Assembly (NCBI GenBank): GCA_037951105.1
Contig: JBAMJV010003324.1
Coordinates: forward strand, 1-64,000
Source of the DNA: Echinarachnius parma
Lineage: Eukaryota > Echinodermata > Echinoidea > Clypeasteroida > Echinarachniidae
DNA: 64,000 bases
Direction: 5' to 3'
In this document: positions 20,841-33,005 of the stretch, piece after piece
Position numbering within the stretch: the stretch's first letter is position 1
Layout of the letters: each line of letters opens with the position of its first letter
Translations under genes and position numbers: made by a program
Notes under the pieces: generated by a model
Databases searched by the model: none
Told to the model about the DNA's origin: nothing
The model's input: only the letters and a program-made list of their open reading frames with translations

Positions 20841-22781
20841 TAGAACTAAATCTTGAATTTATAGAAACATTATAAACTGTATTAAATAAAAAAATCTTTC
20901 CAAATCTGTTCAGGCTGGTAGAAAATAATATAAACGATATAAACGAGGACGCCATTGTAGTGCAAGATGGATTTAGATACTTTTCAACATATTAACATCT
21001 TAAAATCTTGTAATTGTTGAAATAAATGTATCTATATACAGTGTTTCCCTTATAAAGGACTACTTATGCATATCCTGGTAACGTTACAAAGAACTTATAT
21101 TTTTTTTTAGAATTTAGATGTATCTGGTGTTCATTGTATACACATGATCCTGACTTGCAATTAATTGTAACTTACAATCGATTGTATATATTTTGGCTAA
21201 TATACTGTTTTGTTTATAATTTAAATAAATGTACATAATTTCTATCAAGTGCTTATCAAGTGAATATACGGTTTATGTTTGCTTGGTCTGCAATCAGTTG
21301 GTCTGCACTCAGTTTTCTACAACTCATTTGGTCTACTACCCCATGCCTTTAACTTCAAATTCCCCAACTTCAAGCACGATCCGTAACCCGAACCCTTACC
21401 CAAACCCTATTCATAATCACAGTCCCTTATTTTAATCACAAGCCCCCAAATGTATCATTTATCATGTAGACCAATCGGCAAGTTGCCAACATTTTTAGTC
21501 AATATCTACTTGTAAGTAACCCCTTGACTTCGGGAACCGAGTGGGCTGTGTACAAAGTCTATTGGGCTTTCATAAACTCGTAGGGAACGGGTCTAATAGT
21601 CTAAGTACATGTAAGTTTAATACAAGAGGTTTTTTTTGTTTCCCTTTTGCTGAGGCTGATATCATCTTCTCCTGTAAATGTTTTTTTTTCAAAGCTATGT
21701 TTCATATAATTTATGAACATTTATACCTTAGTCAAAGTTTCTTCCTAAAGTATTCTTACTTGGTTCCTACAACAAACCACATTGTATCTCTCCCCGTAAG
21801 CCCGTCGCAGACAGAACCGATGCAGGTCAGGTAAGAGTCAGTTTCGCTCAGTCGGAGCCGATCCACATGTTGAATCGGCCTCGAATGACCTCCGACTGGC
21901 ACTTGACAGGAAAACCCGGAGCCTGAGGCAGCACATACTGAGTTTATCAGGCTATAAACCAGTCAGGTCGGGTCGAGTCGGCTGTGTCTGCGCCGGGCAT
22001 TACAGTAATTGTATGCTATAATTATTCCATATTAGTTTCATTTTATATATATATATATAGTTCAGTTTATTGATACATACAAAAGTTAGCTGTAAAAGTA
22101 ATAAAAAAAGGCAGTTGGTGAACTGAAACAAATTTTTGTTTTAACACTAAAATTTAGTCTATTATGAAGGAAATAACTTTGCAACAACAAAATACATTTC
22201 TTTTAAAAACGAAAAATATATCGGCAAATTATTAATCTTGAATACATTTTTATGTTGAAAGCCTATATAATATAGGTCCCTATTTCCTTATTGCCCGATT
22301 GAAATGATTACAATCGAGTCTTTGATTAAAATAAAATGATTATTGATTTTAATCAATATTGCAATCTTATCGTTTGCTGTAGGCTTATTGGCATGAAACA
22401 GTATTGACGTTTAACTTTTGAATTTTACGATACATGTATTTTTTATTTAGAAGATTTCAGAACTTCAATGGAGAAATCCCGGATGTGATATTTAGATATG
22501 CCACGTTTAGATAGTGTTATATCTAGTATTCATAATAGCGGACGCATTTTTACTATAGTACTCATAGATATTAAAAACCAAGAAATGGATGTGTTTGTGT
22601 ATTGTACCTCAAAATCATCTCAAAAGCACTTCAATAAATGTACATCTATTATATAGTATTGAAATTGTGCAGTTTAGTTCTGTTATCTTGTATATCTTGC
22701 AAATAAATTTAAAAATTGGGTTTCATCGGGATTCAGACCCAAGACACAGGACTGCTTAGATGAGATTTAGAAATCCCTTAA
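20841..22781. other. Central spacer, no gene found
   Basis: Unique AT-rich DNA lying between the arms of the large inverted duplication. There is a short GC-richer block at about 21,800-22,000 with TCGGGTCGAGTCGG-type repeats and a TA repeat near 22,045. Open frames are short and lack exon borders. Confidence 0.5.
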
Positions 22782-23352
22782 AGGGATACTTGAGTTTTGG
22801 TATAGAGGGCGCTACACAGAATGATTTTTTGTGAGATAATGAAAAATTGAGTGTCAAGTTTGAATGAAAGAGCATAGCCAACAATTTCGATAACAGAATG
22901 AACTTTATTTGATAAAAATCGGTTCAGTAATGGCTGAAATATCCATAAACCTAAACATTTGTAGTAATTAAGGGGCCCCACAATATTTCAATAATTTGGA
23001 ACCAGCCGTTACCAAAAGAATACAAATGCTCCCTCTTTCCCACAATTTACAAAAGAGGTTTTTAAATAGTTGTTGATTATCTCTCTTTCTAATCACTATT
23101 TCAACAAAACATCACATGCACAATATTTGATTCAAAATGGTTGAAACTGATGAGTGTTTAGAGATGCACCCTTATGAATTTTAACGGCTCTTTTTTAATA
23201 ATAGCAGGCTTTTTACTTGGTTATTTATAATTTGTATTATGTGTTTGGTGGACTAATCTACTATAAGTTTGCAATGCAATGGTGCAGGTTTTGGTTACAA
23301 AAATTCAGTTTGACCAAAACTGTACTTTCTTTACCAGAACTAAACTGTCCCT
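22782..23352 (+). mobile_element. TTAA-type MITE family 1, copy 2
   Basis: Flanked by TTAA at 22,778-22,781 and 23,353-23,356. Starts AGGGATACTTGAGTTTTGGT, ends CCAGAACTAAACTGTCCCT. It shares AAATCGGTTCAG and GGCTGAAATATCCATAAA with copies 1 and 3. The open frame on its minus strand is repeat sequence. Confidence 0.75.
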
Positions 23353-23451
23353 TTAATTACGAACCCTGAACTTGTAATTATTGTGAAAATATAAATGCAT
23401 TTCTGAATAAAGATCTGCTTCCATTTAAATTGAGTCTTGATATACATGTAT

Positions 23452-23460
23452 ATATGTGTG

Positions 23461-23529
<69 letters not shown>

Positions 23530-23562
23530 GTCTGTGCGTGTGTGTGTGTGTGTGTGTGTGAG
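23452..23562 (+). repeat. TG dinucleotide microsatellite
   Basis: About 110 bases of nearly perfect TG repeat with a few C interruptions, in the unique spacer. Confidence 0.95.
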
Positions 23563-23999
23563 GTTAGACTGCCTTCAAAACAAGGCTTTAGCCTTTAATT
23601 AGGTGGTTTTGTTAGTATGGGAATAGATGTCTTGAATATTGAACAGGCATTGAAGATTATGTGAAATAGAAGGAATGTTTTTGTGGATGGTTCTTTTTGT
23701 ATAAGTCCAAAGATAAGCTGTTGTCTCTGTGAAAACTTGAATGCTTATTGCATGAGATGAGATGTTAAACGAGTGTTCGGAGATCGGGGTGCATTGGGGT
23801 GGCGAGCAATGTTTATGAACAATGCTCACCGCCCCAATGCATTGTGTTTTCCGAACGTAGCGCCACGCCTGACACGTGAACGGTTTTAAAGTGTTGATTA
23901 ATTGAATAACTCTGATTTAATGAGGTGTAATACACAATTATATTGAATTTGCCACGTAAGGGTATGTGTGTGGTTTTGTCTTATCACATGTATCATGTG
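23563..23999. other. End of central spacer
   Basis: Unique sequence between the TG repeat and the right arm. It contains an imperfect inverted pair, GCATTGGGGTGGCGAGCA (about 23,790) against CACCGCCCCAATGCATTG (about 23,826), which can form a hairpin. No CD225 terminal exon is visible here on the minus strand, where the right-arm gene would need one. Confidence 0.5.
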
Positions 24000-24097
24000 A
24001 AAGAATCTAATTTTTACTAATATGGGATTATAAGCATTTGGTCAGGAAACCGCCTACTAATGGATATATTTGCAATGCTAACGACTTGATACTTACT

Positions 24098-24229
24098 TGC
24101 TTGCTCTTGGCAATGGCCATGATGCCAAACAGAAGACAACAGCAGATGGTGACCACGACTGCCAATGCAAGGTAGTCGTTGGGCTGCACCTGTGTGTTTC
24201 GCACGATCACTGTAGTTTGCGGTGCGACC
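24098..24229 (-). CDS. Right-arm CD225 exon (paralogue of 16,213-16,344)
   Basis: On the minus strand, an acceptor CTTTAG opens a phase-0, 44-codon exon ending CAA|GTAAGTATC. It reads VAPQTTVIVRNTQVQPNDY, then a helix with VVVTICCCLLFGIMAIAKS. This is the first half of a CD225 domain with three adjacent cysteines, closer to the family consensus than the left-arm exon. It differs from the left exon by several substitutions without a frameshift, so it was under constraint after duplication, or the duplication is fairly recent. No second-half exon was found downstream (below 24,000), so this copy may be truncated. Confidence 0.75.
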
Positions 24230-24930
24230 TAAAGAAAATACAAGAAAACATAAATTAAAGATACTGAAAAAATAGTGTGCCAATAAGTGTGATATCATAT
24301 TGATCTGATATCAGTAAATGCCATATTCGTAATTCGTAATTTTGGAGGTAAAGGTACAATCGACACAAAATATTTTATTAAAATTAAAATACCTTACTTA
24401 CTTTACGCACAAATTATATTCATTGTCCAAAGTATGACATATTTTAATGTTTTAATTGTTTTGCATCAGGCGTTATCAGGTCAGGTCAGGTCAGATGATC
24501 TCTCTTGCTACCGGTGTGACATGGATAAATGTCCACCCAGGGATAATTGGCAATGACGTCATTCGGACAGATTTAAAACCCTGGTTTTGTCCGTTTTCGA
24601 GACTTCATACAGACGGAAACACACATGCACACTCCAACACAAACATACATACATACACACATGCATACGGACATCAAACGAACAATAATTTACTCATTAT
24701 GCACACTTAAATCATTCATGACGTCACACCGACGCGTTTGACGTCACTCATACAACATAACCGTTTTTGTGTATTTATTCAATAAAATGAACTTGAATAA
24801 ATATCAATTGAACTGATCTGCCACTAAACATTGCTTTTACACGTGACACACACACACACAAAACCCACATTGTCTGAGTGACTTTGACAGATATCCCTTA
24901 TTTTAATTTGCCCTGGACACCTGGACAATT

Positions 24931-26481
24931 CTACCGTCCCTTGACAAAAGGAAGCAACTCTGAATTTATCAAAATCGACCTTTTTTCTTGATTTGGGGTA
25001 TTTTTTGTATGCTCTACATGATGGTGAAAAAATTGAGGTCACATGACCCCTAATTTCCGAAATATAGATATATCAAAAGGAAGCAACTCTAAAGATTTCC
25101 TCATAAAACAATGACAAAAGGAAGCAACTCAATCAGCCAATCACCTATCAGCATGGAAGTGGCATATGTGCATTGATCTCCCAATCAGCCAATCAGAGCG
25201 CGCCTAAGTGCAGCTCACTTTTCTCCTTGAATGTCTGTCAACCACTGCACCAGCATTGATACAGAAAATGCTGAAATTCGCTGATCTGTTTGCACATCTG
25301 AAGGAAACGTTAGTGTATTTTGACTGAAGTATATATATACATTTAAAACCCATTTCATTTATCAATCAAAATGCTGACTGTGAATAAAAAATATAACGTT
25401 TTCTTTTTTTTTCACAGCACAAGTTCTGATACTGTGTGTTTATTATTGTCCCACATGTAGACTTTTGTGTGGGGAATTTTGCAGAAAATTATTAACTTGA
25501 TGAAATGTTGTTTAACCTGGCTTTGCCAATGACTCAAACACAAACACAAACACACACACACATGCACAACCATACACGTACACACACATACAAACACACG
25601 CATGCAAACACACACACACACACACCAGGGACACACACACACACACACACAAATATACGCACACATACAGACATACGCGAAAACAAACACACACACGCAC
25701 AAACACACATACACACACACCCACAAGCAAACATACAGACACACCTACACACACACGCGCACTCACACTCAGAAACACGCACACGGCACAGCCACACACA
25801 CACACACACGCACACTTACAAACGCACATATCACACACGCGCACACACACTTACACACGCACATAACACACACGCGCACACACACACGCGCACACACACA
25901 CGTACGCACACACACACACACACGCATGCACACACACACAAATATATGCACACAGACATACATACGTGCATACATACGCACATATACACACGCATACACA
26001 CACAAACACGCACACATACAACACATACATGAGTAGATACACACTAACACATACACACACTGACACATACTCACATGCACTCACACACACGCATACATAC
26101 ACATATATTTGCACATAATATACACACAAACGTATATACACACATACACATGGATACACACACAAACACACACACGCACGTACTCACACAATACTGACTT
26201 CTTAGATTATCAAGAGTTGCTTCCTTTTGTCATTGGATGACGCGTGCAAATATTCAAGATATACTGTGACAAAAGGAAGTATGCTGCTTAATTTGCATAA
26301 AACAATGATTTTACAAATCAAAACATATCAACCCGAAATGCCTTCTCTGAGTACATTATAAAACATGTCATACCTGGGAATTAGGATTTTATGTTTGAGA
26401 GGTCTGAAAGAAAAACATATTTTCTTCATTTACTAAGAAACTCATTCCACAGAGTTGCTTCCTTTTGTCATGGGACGGCAG
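24931..26481. mobile_element. 1.55-kb inverted-repeat element with AATT target and AC-repeat core
   Basis: Starts CTACCGTCCC then TTGACAAAAGGAAGCAACTC; ends GAGTTGCTTCCTTTTGTCAT then GGGACGGCAG. AATT flanks it at 24,927-24,930 and 26,482-26,485. The left arm (about 15,062) has the empty site with one AATT. TGACAAAAGGAAG boxes repeat inside (25,071, 25,112 and the complement at 26,214). The core, about 25,530-26,190, is an AC-type microsatellite giving spurious His/Thr- and Cys/Val-rich frames. A 245-bp relative is at 45,613-45,857. Confidence 0.75.
25530..26190 (+). repeat. Interrupted ACAC microsatellite
   Basis: About 660 bases of CA repeat with ACACGC, ATACAC and AAACAC variants. All long frames here are repeat translations, not genes. 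Confidence 0.95.
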
Positions 26482-26489
26482 AATTATCC

Positions 26490-28065
26490 CTGCCACGGAC
26501 CGGCAAATATGTAACCCGGTACCACCTGCCACCTGCCACATTGGCGACTAAACCGATGCCCTCCTCTGGAACAATGGCCCCAGCATGAGGAGGGGGTGCT
26601 GTACCACCTGTCAGACGTAAGACCAAGATCTGACTTAAAGGGATCTAGTAACTTTATTGAAATGTGAAAAAGTGATGAATTGTTGATGTAATGTATATTG
26701 TTATTATCTAATATGTCCACAGGTTATTGTGTGAAAATTTCAAGTCAAATGGACATTGCATGGCCAAGTAATGAGCGAAAATGTAAAGTGATATTCACTC
26801 ACTCACTGCACTCACTTTGTACACGGTTTCAAAACTCCAAGGGATTTTTTCTTATCTGAATACTTCGATCGTACATATCTTTGTAACGTAAGGGAAATTT
26901 GAAAAAAAAAACGAAACCTGCCCCATGATGTTATTATTAATACGAATACAACAAGGTATGAGAGAACCGCTAGAATTAACATTTTATTTTGAGGATTTGG
27001 ACAATGTTACTAAGTCCCTTTAAGAGCTCCTTTAGATCAAACAGGAGGCCAAGGAGCTCATTCAGCCTTTACTAATTCACCTTGCCAGTACGGCAGAGTA
27101 GGCAATTATCCTTTATCAACATGGAAACAAAACAAAGAAGAGGTCGCAATACCCAAGGCCAAAACGGGCCCAGTTCTACAAGTACGGGTAGAGCTAGGAA
27201 ATCGGCAAATGGTGATTATTCTGGTGCCAAGCCAAAGTATGACGATTTGGGTCCAAAGCCGCTAGGATGAGTCAGCTCTGAGAAAGGTATCATCAGGAAC
27301 CACACAGATTTATGTATTTGCACTTACAATGTGAGAACAGTTAGGTCAGATGAAGACCTAGACACCCTCCTAGTAGAGAATGTGAAGTGGCATGTGATAG
27401 GGCTCGCAGACACAAGAAGACAACCAAACCTCATTAAATTAAATAGGTGTGGCCACACATTGTTCACTACCTCTGCAACAAAAAGAAGAAATGATGGAGT
27501 AGGATTTCTTGTTAATTGACATTGAAAGTAATATACTGGAGTATAAAGAAATATCAGACCGAATGGCATATTTGTAATTGCAAATTAATACACACAATGA
27601 AGATTATCCAAGTTATCGCACCCACTTCAGCTCACGATGATGAAACAGTAGAAGATCTATACACTAACATGTATATGATTGATTACATCATTACCGACCA
27701 CAAGAGAAAAGTGATAGATGTAGAGATTATACCAAAGGTCGACACAGGCAGGGATTTGATTCGTTAGAGCAAAAGTGGGGATTCCCACTTCGAGAAGACT
27801 TTGTAGGAGATGAGCCACTTGATCACGCATTTTAACAAGTAACAATTACGATTATGGAGGAAGCAGAGAAGCTAGCTAAAGGTAAAAACAGATAGTAAAC
27901 ACAAACAACAACAGCGCTGAAGATATTCAAAAAAATTACGAAAAAATAAAAGCTCTCAAACCCTTCAGACAGACATCTGCACGAAACCAGATCGAGTATA
28001 CAGAACTAAAAGAGACAATTCGCAAGATGAAAAGGCAGCAAAAAAGACAACTCAGGACCAACACT
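26490..28065 (+). pseudogene. Right-arm copy of the RTE-like LINE fragment
   Basis: Reads METKQRRGRNTQGQNG, then ICTYNVRTVRSDEDLDT, HVIGLADTRRQPN, and DLYTNMYMIDYIITDHKRK. It has the same internal endonuclease deletion as the left copy (DLYTN joined to IDYIITDHK), with small extra indels and an early stop after FLVN. It ends near 28,065 in the linker and lacks the RT C-terminal part seen in the left arm. A TTAA MITE is inserted at 26,639-27,019. Confidence 0.7.
26639..27019 (+). mobile_element. TTAA-type MITE family 2, copy 2, in the right arm only
   Basis: Between TTAA at 26,635-26,638 and 27,020-27,023. The left arm has the intact target with a single TTAA at 14,906-14,909 (CTCTTAAGTCAG). 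The pair is a direct proof of the TTAA duplication. Starts AGGGATCTAGTAACTTTATT, ends TTACTAAGTCCCT. Confidence 0.85.
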
Positions 28066-28244
28066 GGCATCGTCATCATCATCATCAGTATCATCATCAC
28101 CGTCATCTAAATGATCTCCTTGATCATCATCGCCACCACCATCATCATCAACAGCAGAAACAACATCATCATCATCCTCACCATCGTCTCCATCGTCATC
28201 ATCATTATCATCATCATCATCATCCCCATCATCATCACACTTAC
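28066..28244 (-). repeat. CAT/ATC microsatellite in right-arm CD225 intron
   Basis: About 175 bases of ATC-type repeat just downstream of the donor of the proline-rich exon (minus strand), matching the GAT repeat at 12,250. Confidence 0.85.
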
Positions 28245-28567
28245 TGCGTATTGAATCATAGGCTGCGGTGCTCCAGGCTGTGGAGCTCCATACGGGGCAT
28301 TGTAGTTCTGCGGGGGCGGGGCCCCCTGGCCCTGAGGGGGGTAACCCTGCCGTGGGTAGGGCTGGCCCCCCTGCGGTGGGTAGGGCTGGCTCCCCTGCGG
28401 TGGGTAGGGCTGGCTCCCCTGTGGCGGGAAGGGCTGGCCCCCCTGTGGTGGGTATGGTTGTCCTTTCTGAGGGGGGTAGGGTTGTCCTCCCTGAGGGGGG
28501 AGGGGCTGCCCTGCTGGGTATGCGGGCAGGGCCTCAGCGGGGTATTCGGTCTGCTCAGGGTATGGTG
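28245..28567 (-). CDS. Right-arm CD225 gene, single proline-rich exon
   Basis: On the minus strand an acceptor (CCATCCAACAG) leads into 107 uninterrupted codons in phase 1, ending GCA|GTAAGTGTG in phase 0. It reads PYPEQTEYPAEALPAYPAG, then nine or so GGQPYPPQ-type repeats, then NYNAPYGAPQPGAPQPMIQYA. Its start matches left-arm exon A and its end matches left-arm exon B. The ancestral gene therefore had one such exon, and the left arm carries a tandem duplication of intron plus exon. The frame is intact and would splice to the CD225 exon near 24,229. The start-codon exon is not seen. Confidence 0.7.
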
Positions 28568-30530
28568 CTGTTGGATGGTAAACAAAACAATAACAATATT
28601 TTAAAAGACAAATTGTATGTAAGATTTTATCTAAATAATCATATCATCATGCTTTTTATAACATAAGCCTCCATATCTTGATCCAGATCACGTAACAATC
28701 ATATCAATACATGTTTTCCATTTTGGAGCTTCAAAAAGTATGATCATCCTCCTTTTCATGCATCAAGTAAACATGTAGGCCTACAGTTTCAGTCAAAAAA
28801 TTAGATTGAGAACCCTTCCATGATCTGAATGAACCTGTCATATTTTGATATTAACATAGTATGTACTATGCATAATACACACCCAAACCTCTAGCAGACT
28901 ACATTTGTAGCTGTGCATGTACACTGCAAAAAGAATGGTGTTAGATCTAACACCAGCCGGCTTCAACAGAGGACCACACCATCTGGTGTTGAAGTAACAC
29001 GTCACTGGTGTCAAGATACCAGACACCCATGGTTAACATATATCAACACCAGCTTTTGTATTGTTTGCAACACTTTAGAGAGTGTTAAGAAGTTGACATC
29101 AGTTGGTGTTCATTTGACACCCTCAAACACCAATGACAGTGTAAATTCCAAACCTGTGGTGTTATAAATATATCAAGAATAGCATTGGTGTTAAGAACTT
29201 ACACCTTTTTTTGTTTAAGTAACACCCTATTCCTATTCCTATGTGTAGTGCTATCCTATATCTATCATATAACCATTGATAACTTTGCCTTAAGCCTATT
29301 CCTATCTATCGTATCCTGTACACGATTATATTATAACCAGCTAGGGTACCATGATATATCTTTTTTAGTGGTTAGTAATGAAACACAGACGTTAAAACAA
29401 TATTGCAGTCATGAATTTCCACCCAAAAGTGTTTCACAAGAGTCCAATGATAATTAGTTATGCTAACTTAAATTTAAAATGCATTTTGATAATTATTTAA
29501 CATTTTACAAATCCCGGATTATGAGCATAATTTTGTATTTAATTTCATTTTGCACAAGCACAAACTATAGCTCATGAATATTCATTAACCTGTTAAACCA
29601 ATGAGATCATCGAACTGCGATCATGTGATCTTCTCTGACGGGAAACTAACACCGATCAGGTGTTGTCAGTGGATACCCTCTTTTCATGAGAAAACTATTA
29701 CACCACTGGTGTCATTTTAACACCAAGAGTCTAACACCCAACGAATGAAAGAACATTGGTGTTAAAACCGTGTCAATTTAACACCCAAGTTTAACACCCG
29801 CAGCTTGACAACTGCTTAGTGTTACACTTTTAACACCGCATTGTTTGCAGTGTAACAAGTCATTGGGCGAGGCTATGTAGAGTACACTGGGAATACAAAA
29901 TATGCATTTCCACATAGACACACACTCACTATTTTTAAATGATTTGTATTCCTCCAAATAATAAGCATATAACATTTACAATTGAAATAAAACATGTCCA
30001 ATGTTATCATCATATTCATAATAAACGAATACAATAAGTGAAGCTTAATGAAAGATAAACTAAATACAAAATTGCCTAAGAGAACCCCAACCCCCGCCCA
30101 AAGCACTTATTTGTTTTCCTTTTTTACTCTTCCTCTTGTTAATGGGAAATTAACAAGACTTCTACACGAGTAAGAATTACTACATAGTATCACATAGTAT
30201 CAATTCTAAAATAAAAAAAGACATTCATAAATTTGTATTAAATTTCATAAATAAATATCATAAATCTTAACCAAACAAATAAACAGTGCATTCTGTGCAA
30301 ACACAATAACACAGTACACTCACATAACTTCGCATACACACAGCGCAATATGCATACACGCGTGCACTAATAGTGCACACATTAGCTATGGCTGCATGCT
30401 GATCTGTTCAAGAATATTCACTTGCAAATACTGCGACTATTTTATTTATTTTCATTTCCTTTTGTAAAGTTTGCAGCTGGCAAGTGGGTACAGATGAATG
30501 CATATATATTTTTTGACAGATTTTACAATA
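28568..30530. other. Right-arm non-coding DNA with AACACC boxes
   Basis: Matches left-arm pieces at 10,735-10,864, 8,723-8,993, 7,324-8,180 and 3,807-4,544. It holds the empty sites for the left-arm insertions at 10,865, 8,994, 8,181, 6,525 and 4,545. I see no exon. Confidence 0.6.
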
Positions 30531-31047
30531 CAGGGTGGCCCAGAAATAACGGAACGGGGCTCTTTCTCAAAATATAGTACCAAAATATGTATGTCCATCA
30601 TATAGGGTGTCTTTTCCAATGAAAAACGATACAGTAACTTTGGTCGTGTAGTTTTTGTTTTAGAACGCTGTGAGTGAGACCATGTCATGTGCCAAATTGT
30701 TTTAATTTTTAGCTAGTCAGGGCCAGTACAACCACACTCACTGCCCGTAATACCATGCCCATTATCTCGGCACACGGCTGAGTGCACATTGTCAATGGCG
30801 CGCTGTGTTATACGCTATATGAAAGGCGGTGCGTTGCGGTTTTACTGGCCCTGACTAGGTAAAAATTGACAAAAATCGGAACCTGACATCATGTCACTCA
30901 CAGCGCCCTAGAAACAAAAACTTCTCAACCAAAATGGCTGTTTTTGGTATCGTTTTTCATTGGAAAAGACACCCTATCCGGTGGACATAATAATTGTGTT
31001 GCTGTATTTTGGGAAGTGCCCCGTTCCGTTATTTATGGGCCACCCTG
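30531..31047. mobile_element. Mariner-type MITE, TA target duplication
   Basis: Starts CAGGGTGGCCCAGAAATAAC and ends with GTTATTTATGGGCCACCCTG, with TA on both sides (30,529-30,530 and 31,048-31,049). A second inverted layer inside (TAGTCAGGGCCAGTA against TTACTGGCCCTGACTA) makes nearly the whole 517 bp palindromic. Absent from the left arm. TA targets and a CAGGGTGG start fit the Tc1/mariner group. No transposase. Confidence 0.8.
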
Positions 31048-31309
31048 TATAGTGGTGCGGCTGGGGAGACCACGAACCTTGAAAACTTAGCACATTCTTG
31101 CTAGTCAGCCCACAGTCTAATTGTTGGAACTGCATAACCATTCGAGAGAAAATTAGTTTGGATATTTAATCGGGTCAAGTTCCAAAAAGGAACAAAAGCT
31201 TGCAAAAAGCCTGCAAAAAGACGATCAAAATTGAGAATGAATGCAACGGACATTCATCAGCTCGTAGAATGTCTACGTTTCACAAAATTCGCGAGGTTAT
31301 TTGCCACTA

Positions 31310-33005
31310 TTCCCTTTTTTTAAGATAGGCACAACTTTGGCTATTTCCATACTCAAAGGCACAACACCTGAACAATAGAAATGTTATATGAATAAGGGGT
31401 TCAATTATAAATACAAAATAACATCTTATAATAAATAATTCCTTATACCATCATATCCAGGGCTTCTTTCCTCTTCAAACTGCTTACAATATTTAATACG
31501 TCCGCTTCCCCTACGGGTGATAAAAACAATGATTTCTCATTCGGAATGTCTAGAAAGTGTATAAATGTGTCCTGCATTATCTGGTATGGGACGAGACATC
31601 ACCAACATTACAAAAATCTTCATTAAAGGCTTCACTCATCATTTTCTTATCTTCAATATTATCATTAACCTCAAGTTGTTTAATGCTAATATGCTAATAT
31701 TCAAAACATTCCGAATGATTTTCCATGTTCCTTTTACATTATTACATACTAAGCTAAATTGAAGAAAATGATAATATTTCCTTTCTGAAGTAAGTATATT
31801 TCTATAAGCAGGAGTCTGTTTAGCTTTATACACATAAAATAAACGATTTTTCTATTTTATTGACTTCAATAATGATTTCGATATCCATGGCATTCGAGGT
31901 TTTATTTTATAACTTTGTTTAAAAAAATTCTCAACCAAAAAACAATTTTCATAATGTAACATAAATATTTTCATAAATTTATCAAAAGACTTATTAACGT
32001 CTATCTCATTTAAAACTTCATTCCAATCAGCAGACCCAAGATTCCTCTTAAATTGTGCCATAATTATTCTCTTGACTACATTTCCGCATATATATATTGC
32101 AAGTAATATCATGAGGCTGACTTGACACCAGAGAGGTTCTAGGAAAAAGTGGAAAATGGTCTGATATATCAGATATTACTATACAAGCATATGGAAACGG
32201 GTGCAAATTAGTGAAAATTTTGAGAATAGTCTGTTAATCTGGTTGGCTTATTAATCAGTGGTACTAAAGAGAAAGTATACTCCACATAAAAAGAAACCGT
32301 ACACTTGTTTACGTTGAAATATTTCATATTTATGTACAATAACGTATACATTATAATATACCAAATTACAGAAAATCTAGTCCTCTACAGGCAGATTATG
32401 ATATAATTATATTATAATATAAGGTGTAATCATTCATGTATGAATTGTCATGGTCAATTAACAATAGCAAGGTCTGTTTTCCAAAATAGCAAAAACAATG
32501 GAAGACCGCACCATTCGACTGAAATGAGTAAGCGCCTCGCTTGAAACATGATGTGCGGGGCAAGTAAATGATGACATTATTTAAACTTATTTATATGAAC
32601 AAACTCTGAAAACTCACATTTTCCAATAAAACAAGGCCAGGTTATGAAAACATCAACATTCTGGTATGTATTTGAGGCATAAAGCTTGTCTGTTTCATGT
32701 TTCCACTGCAATTTCAACCACATTTACATTCAACGAGGCGAAGCCAATGTATCATTGTACATGTTCACAGTGTTATTCTTTTTCAGATACACATTCCATT
32801 ATTTAACTAATGAGGGACAGTTCCGTTAAAGCATTAACAAATTCATTTAAAGAAATATCGTGGTCATAAAATAGGTTCACATTAAAATCACCCATAAAAA
32901 AGTCGTGTTTTATTATTGTATATCGGGTTAAAGACACATTTGTTCAACATAAGAGCAAACATTACCATTAGGAGGCCTGTACACAACTTCAACTATTATG
33001 GTCAG
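31310..33005 (-). pseudogene. Decayed CR1/Jockey-like LINE: endonuclease to early RT
   Basis: In pieces on the minus strand: VEVVYRPPNGN (endonuclease) near 33,000, FFMGDFNVNLFYDHD (catalytic Asp/Asn) near 32,900, a linker frame with FKRNLGSADWNEVLNE (32,060) and KAKQTPAYRNILTSERKYYH (31,820), and VVPLSMEIAKVVPILKKGN (about 31,350), the first conserved block of LINE reverse transcriptases. The order is right, but stops and frameshifts separate the pieces. It breaks off at about 31,310, so the RT core is lost. Inactive. Confidence 0.65.

Larger units (their letters stand above)
24000..31170 (-). repeat. Right arm of large inverted duplication
   Basis: Inverted partner of 1,373-17,805. It is shorter because it lacks most of the left-arm insertions, the RTE 3' part, and one of the two proline-rich exons. 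It has three private insertions: 24,931-26,481, 26,639-27,019 and 30,531-31,047. It serves as the empty-site reference for the left arm. Confidence 0.85.

Noticed and set aside
25412-26171. Overlapping His/Thr-rich and Cys/Val-rich frames
   Set aside because: Translations of an ACAC repeat in several phases on both strands.
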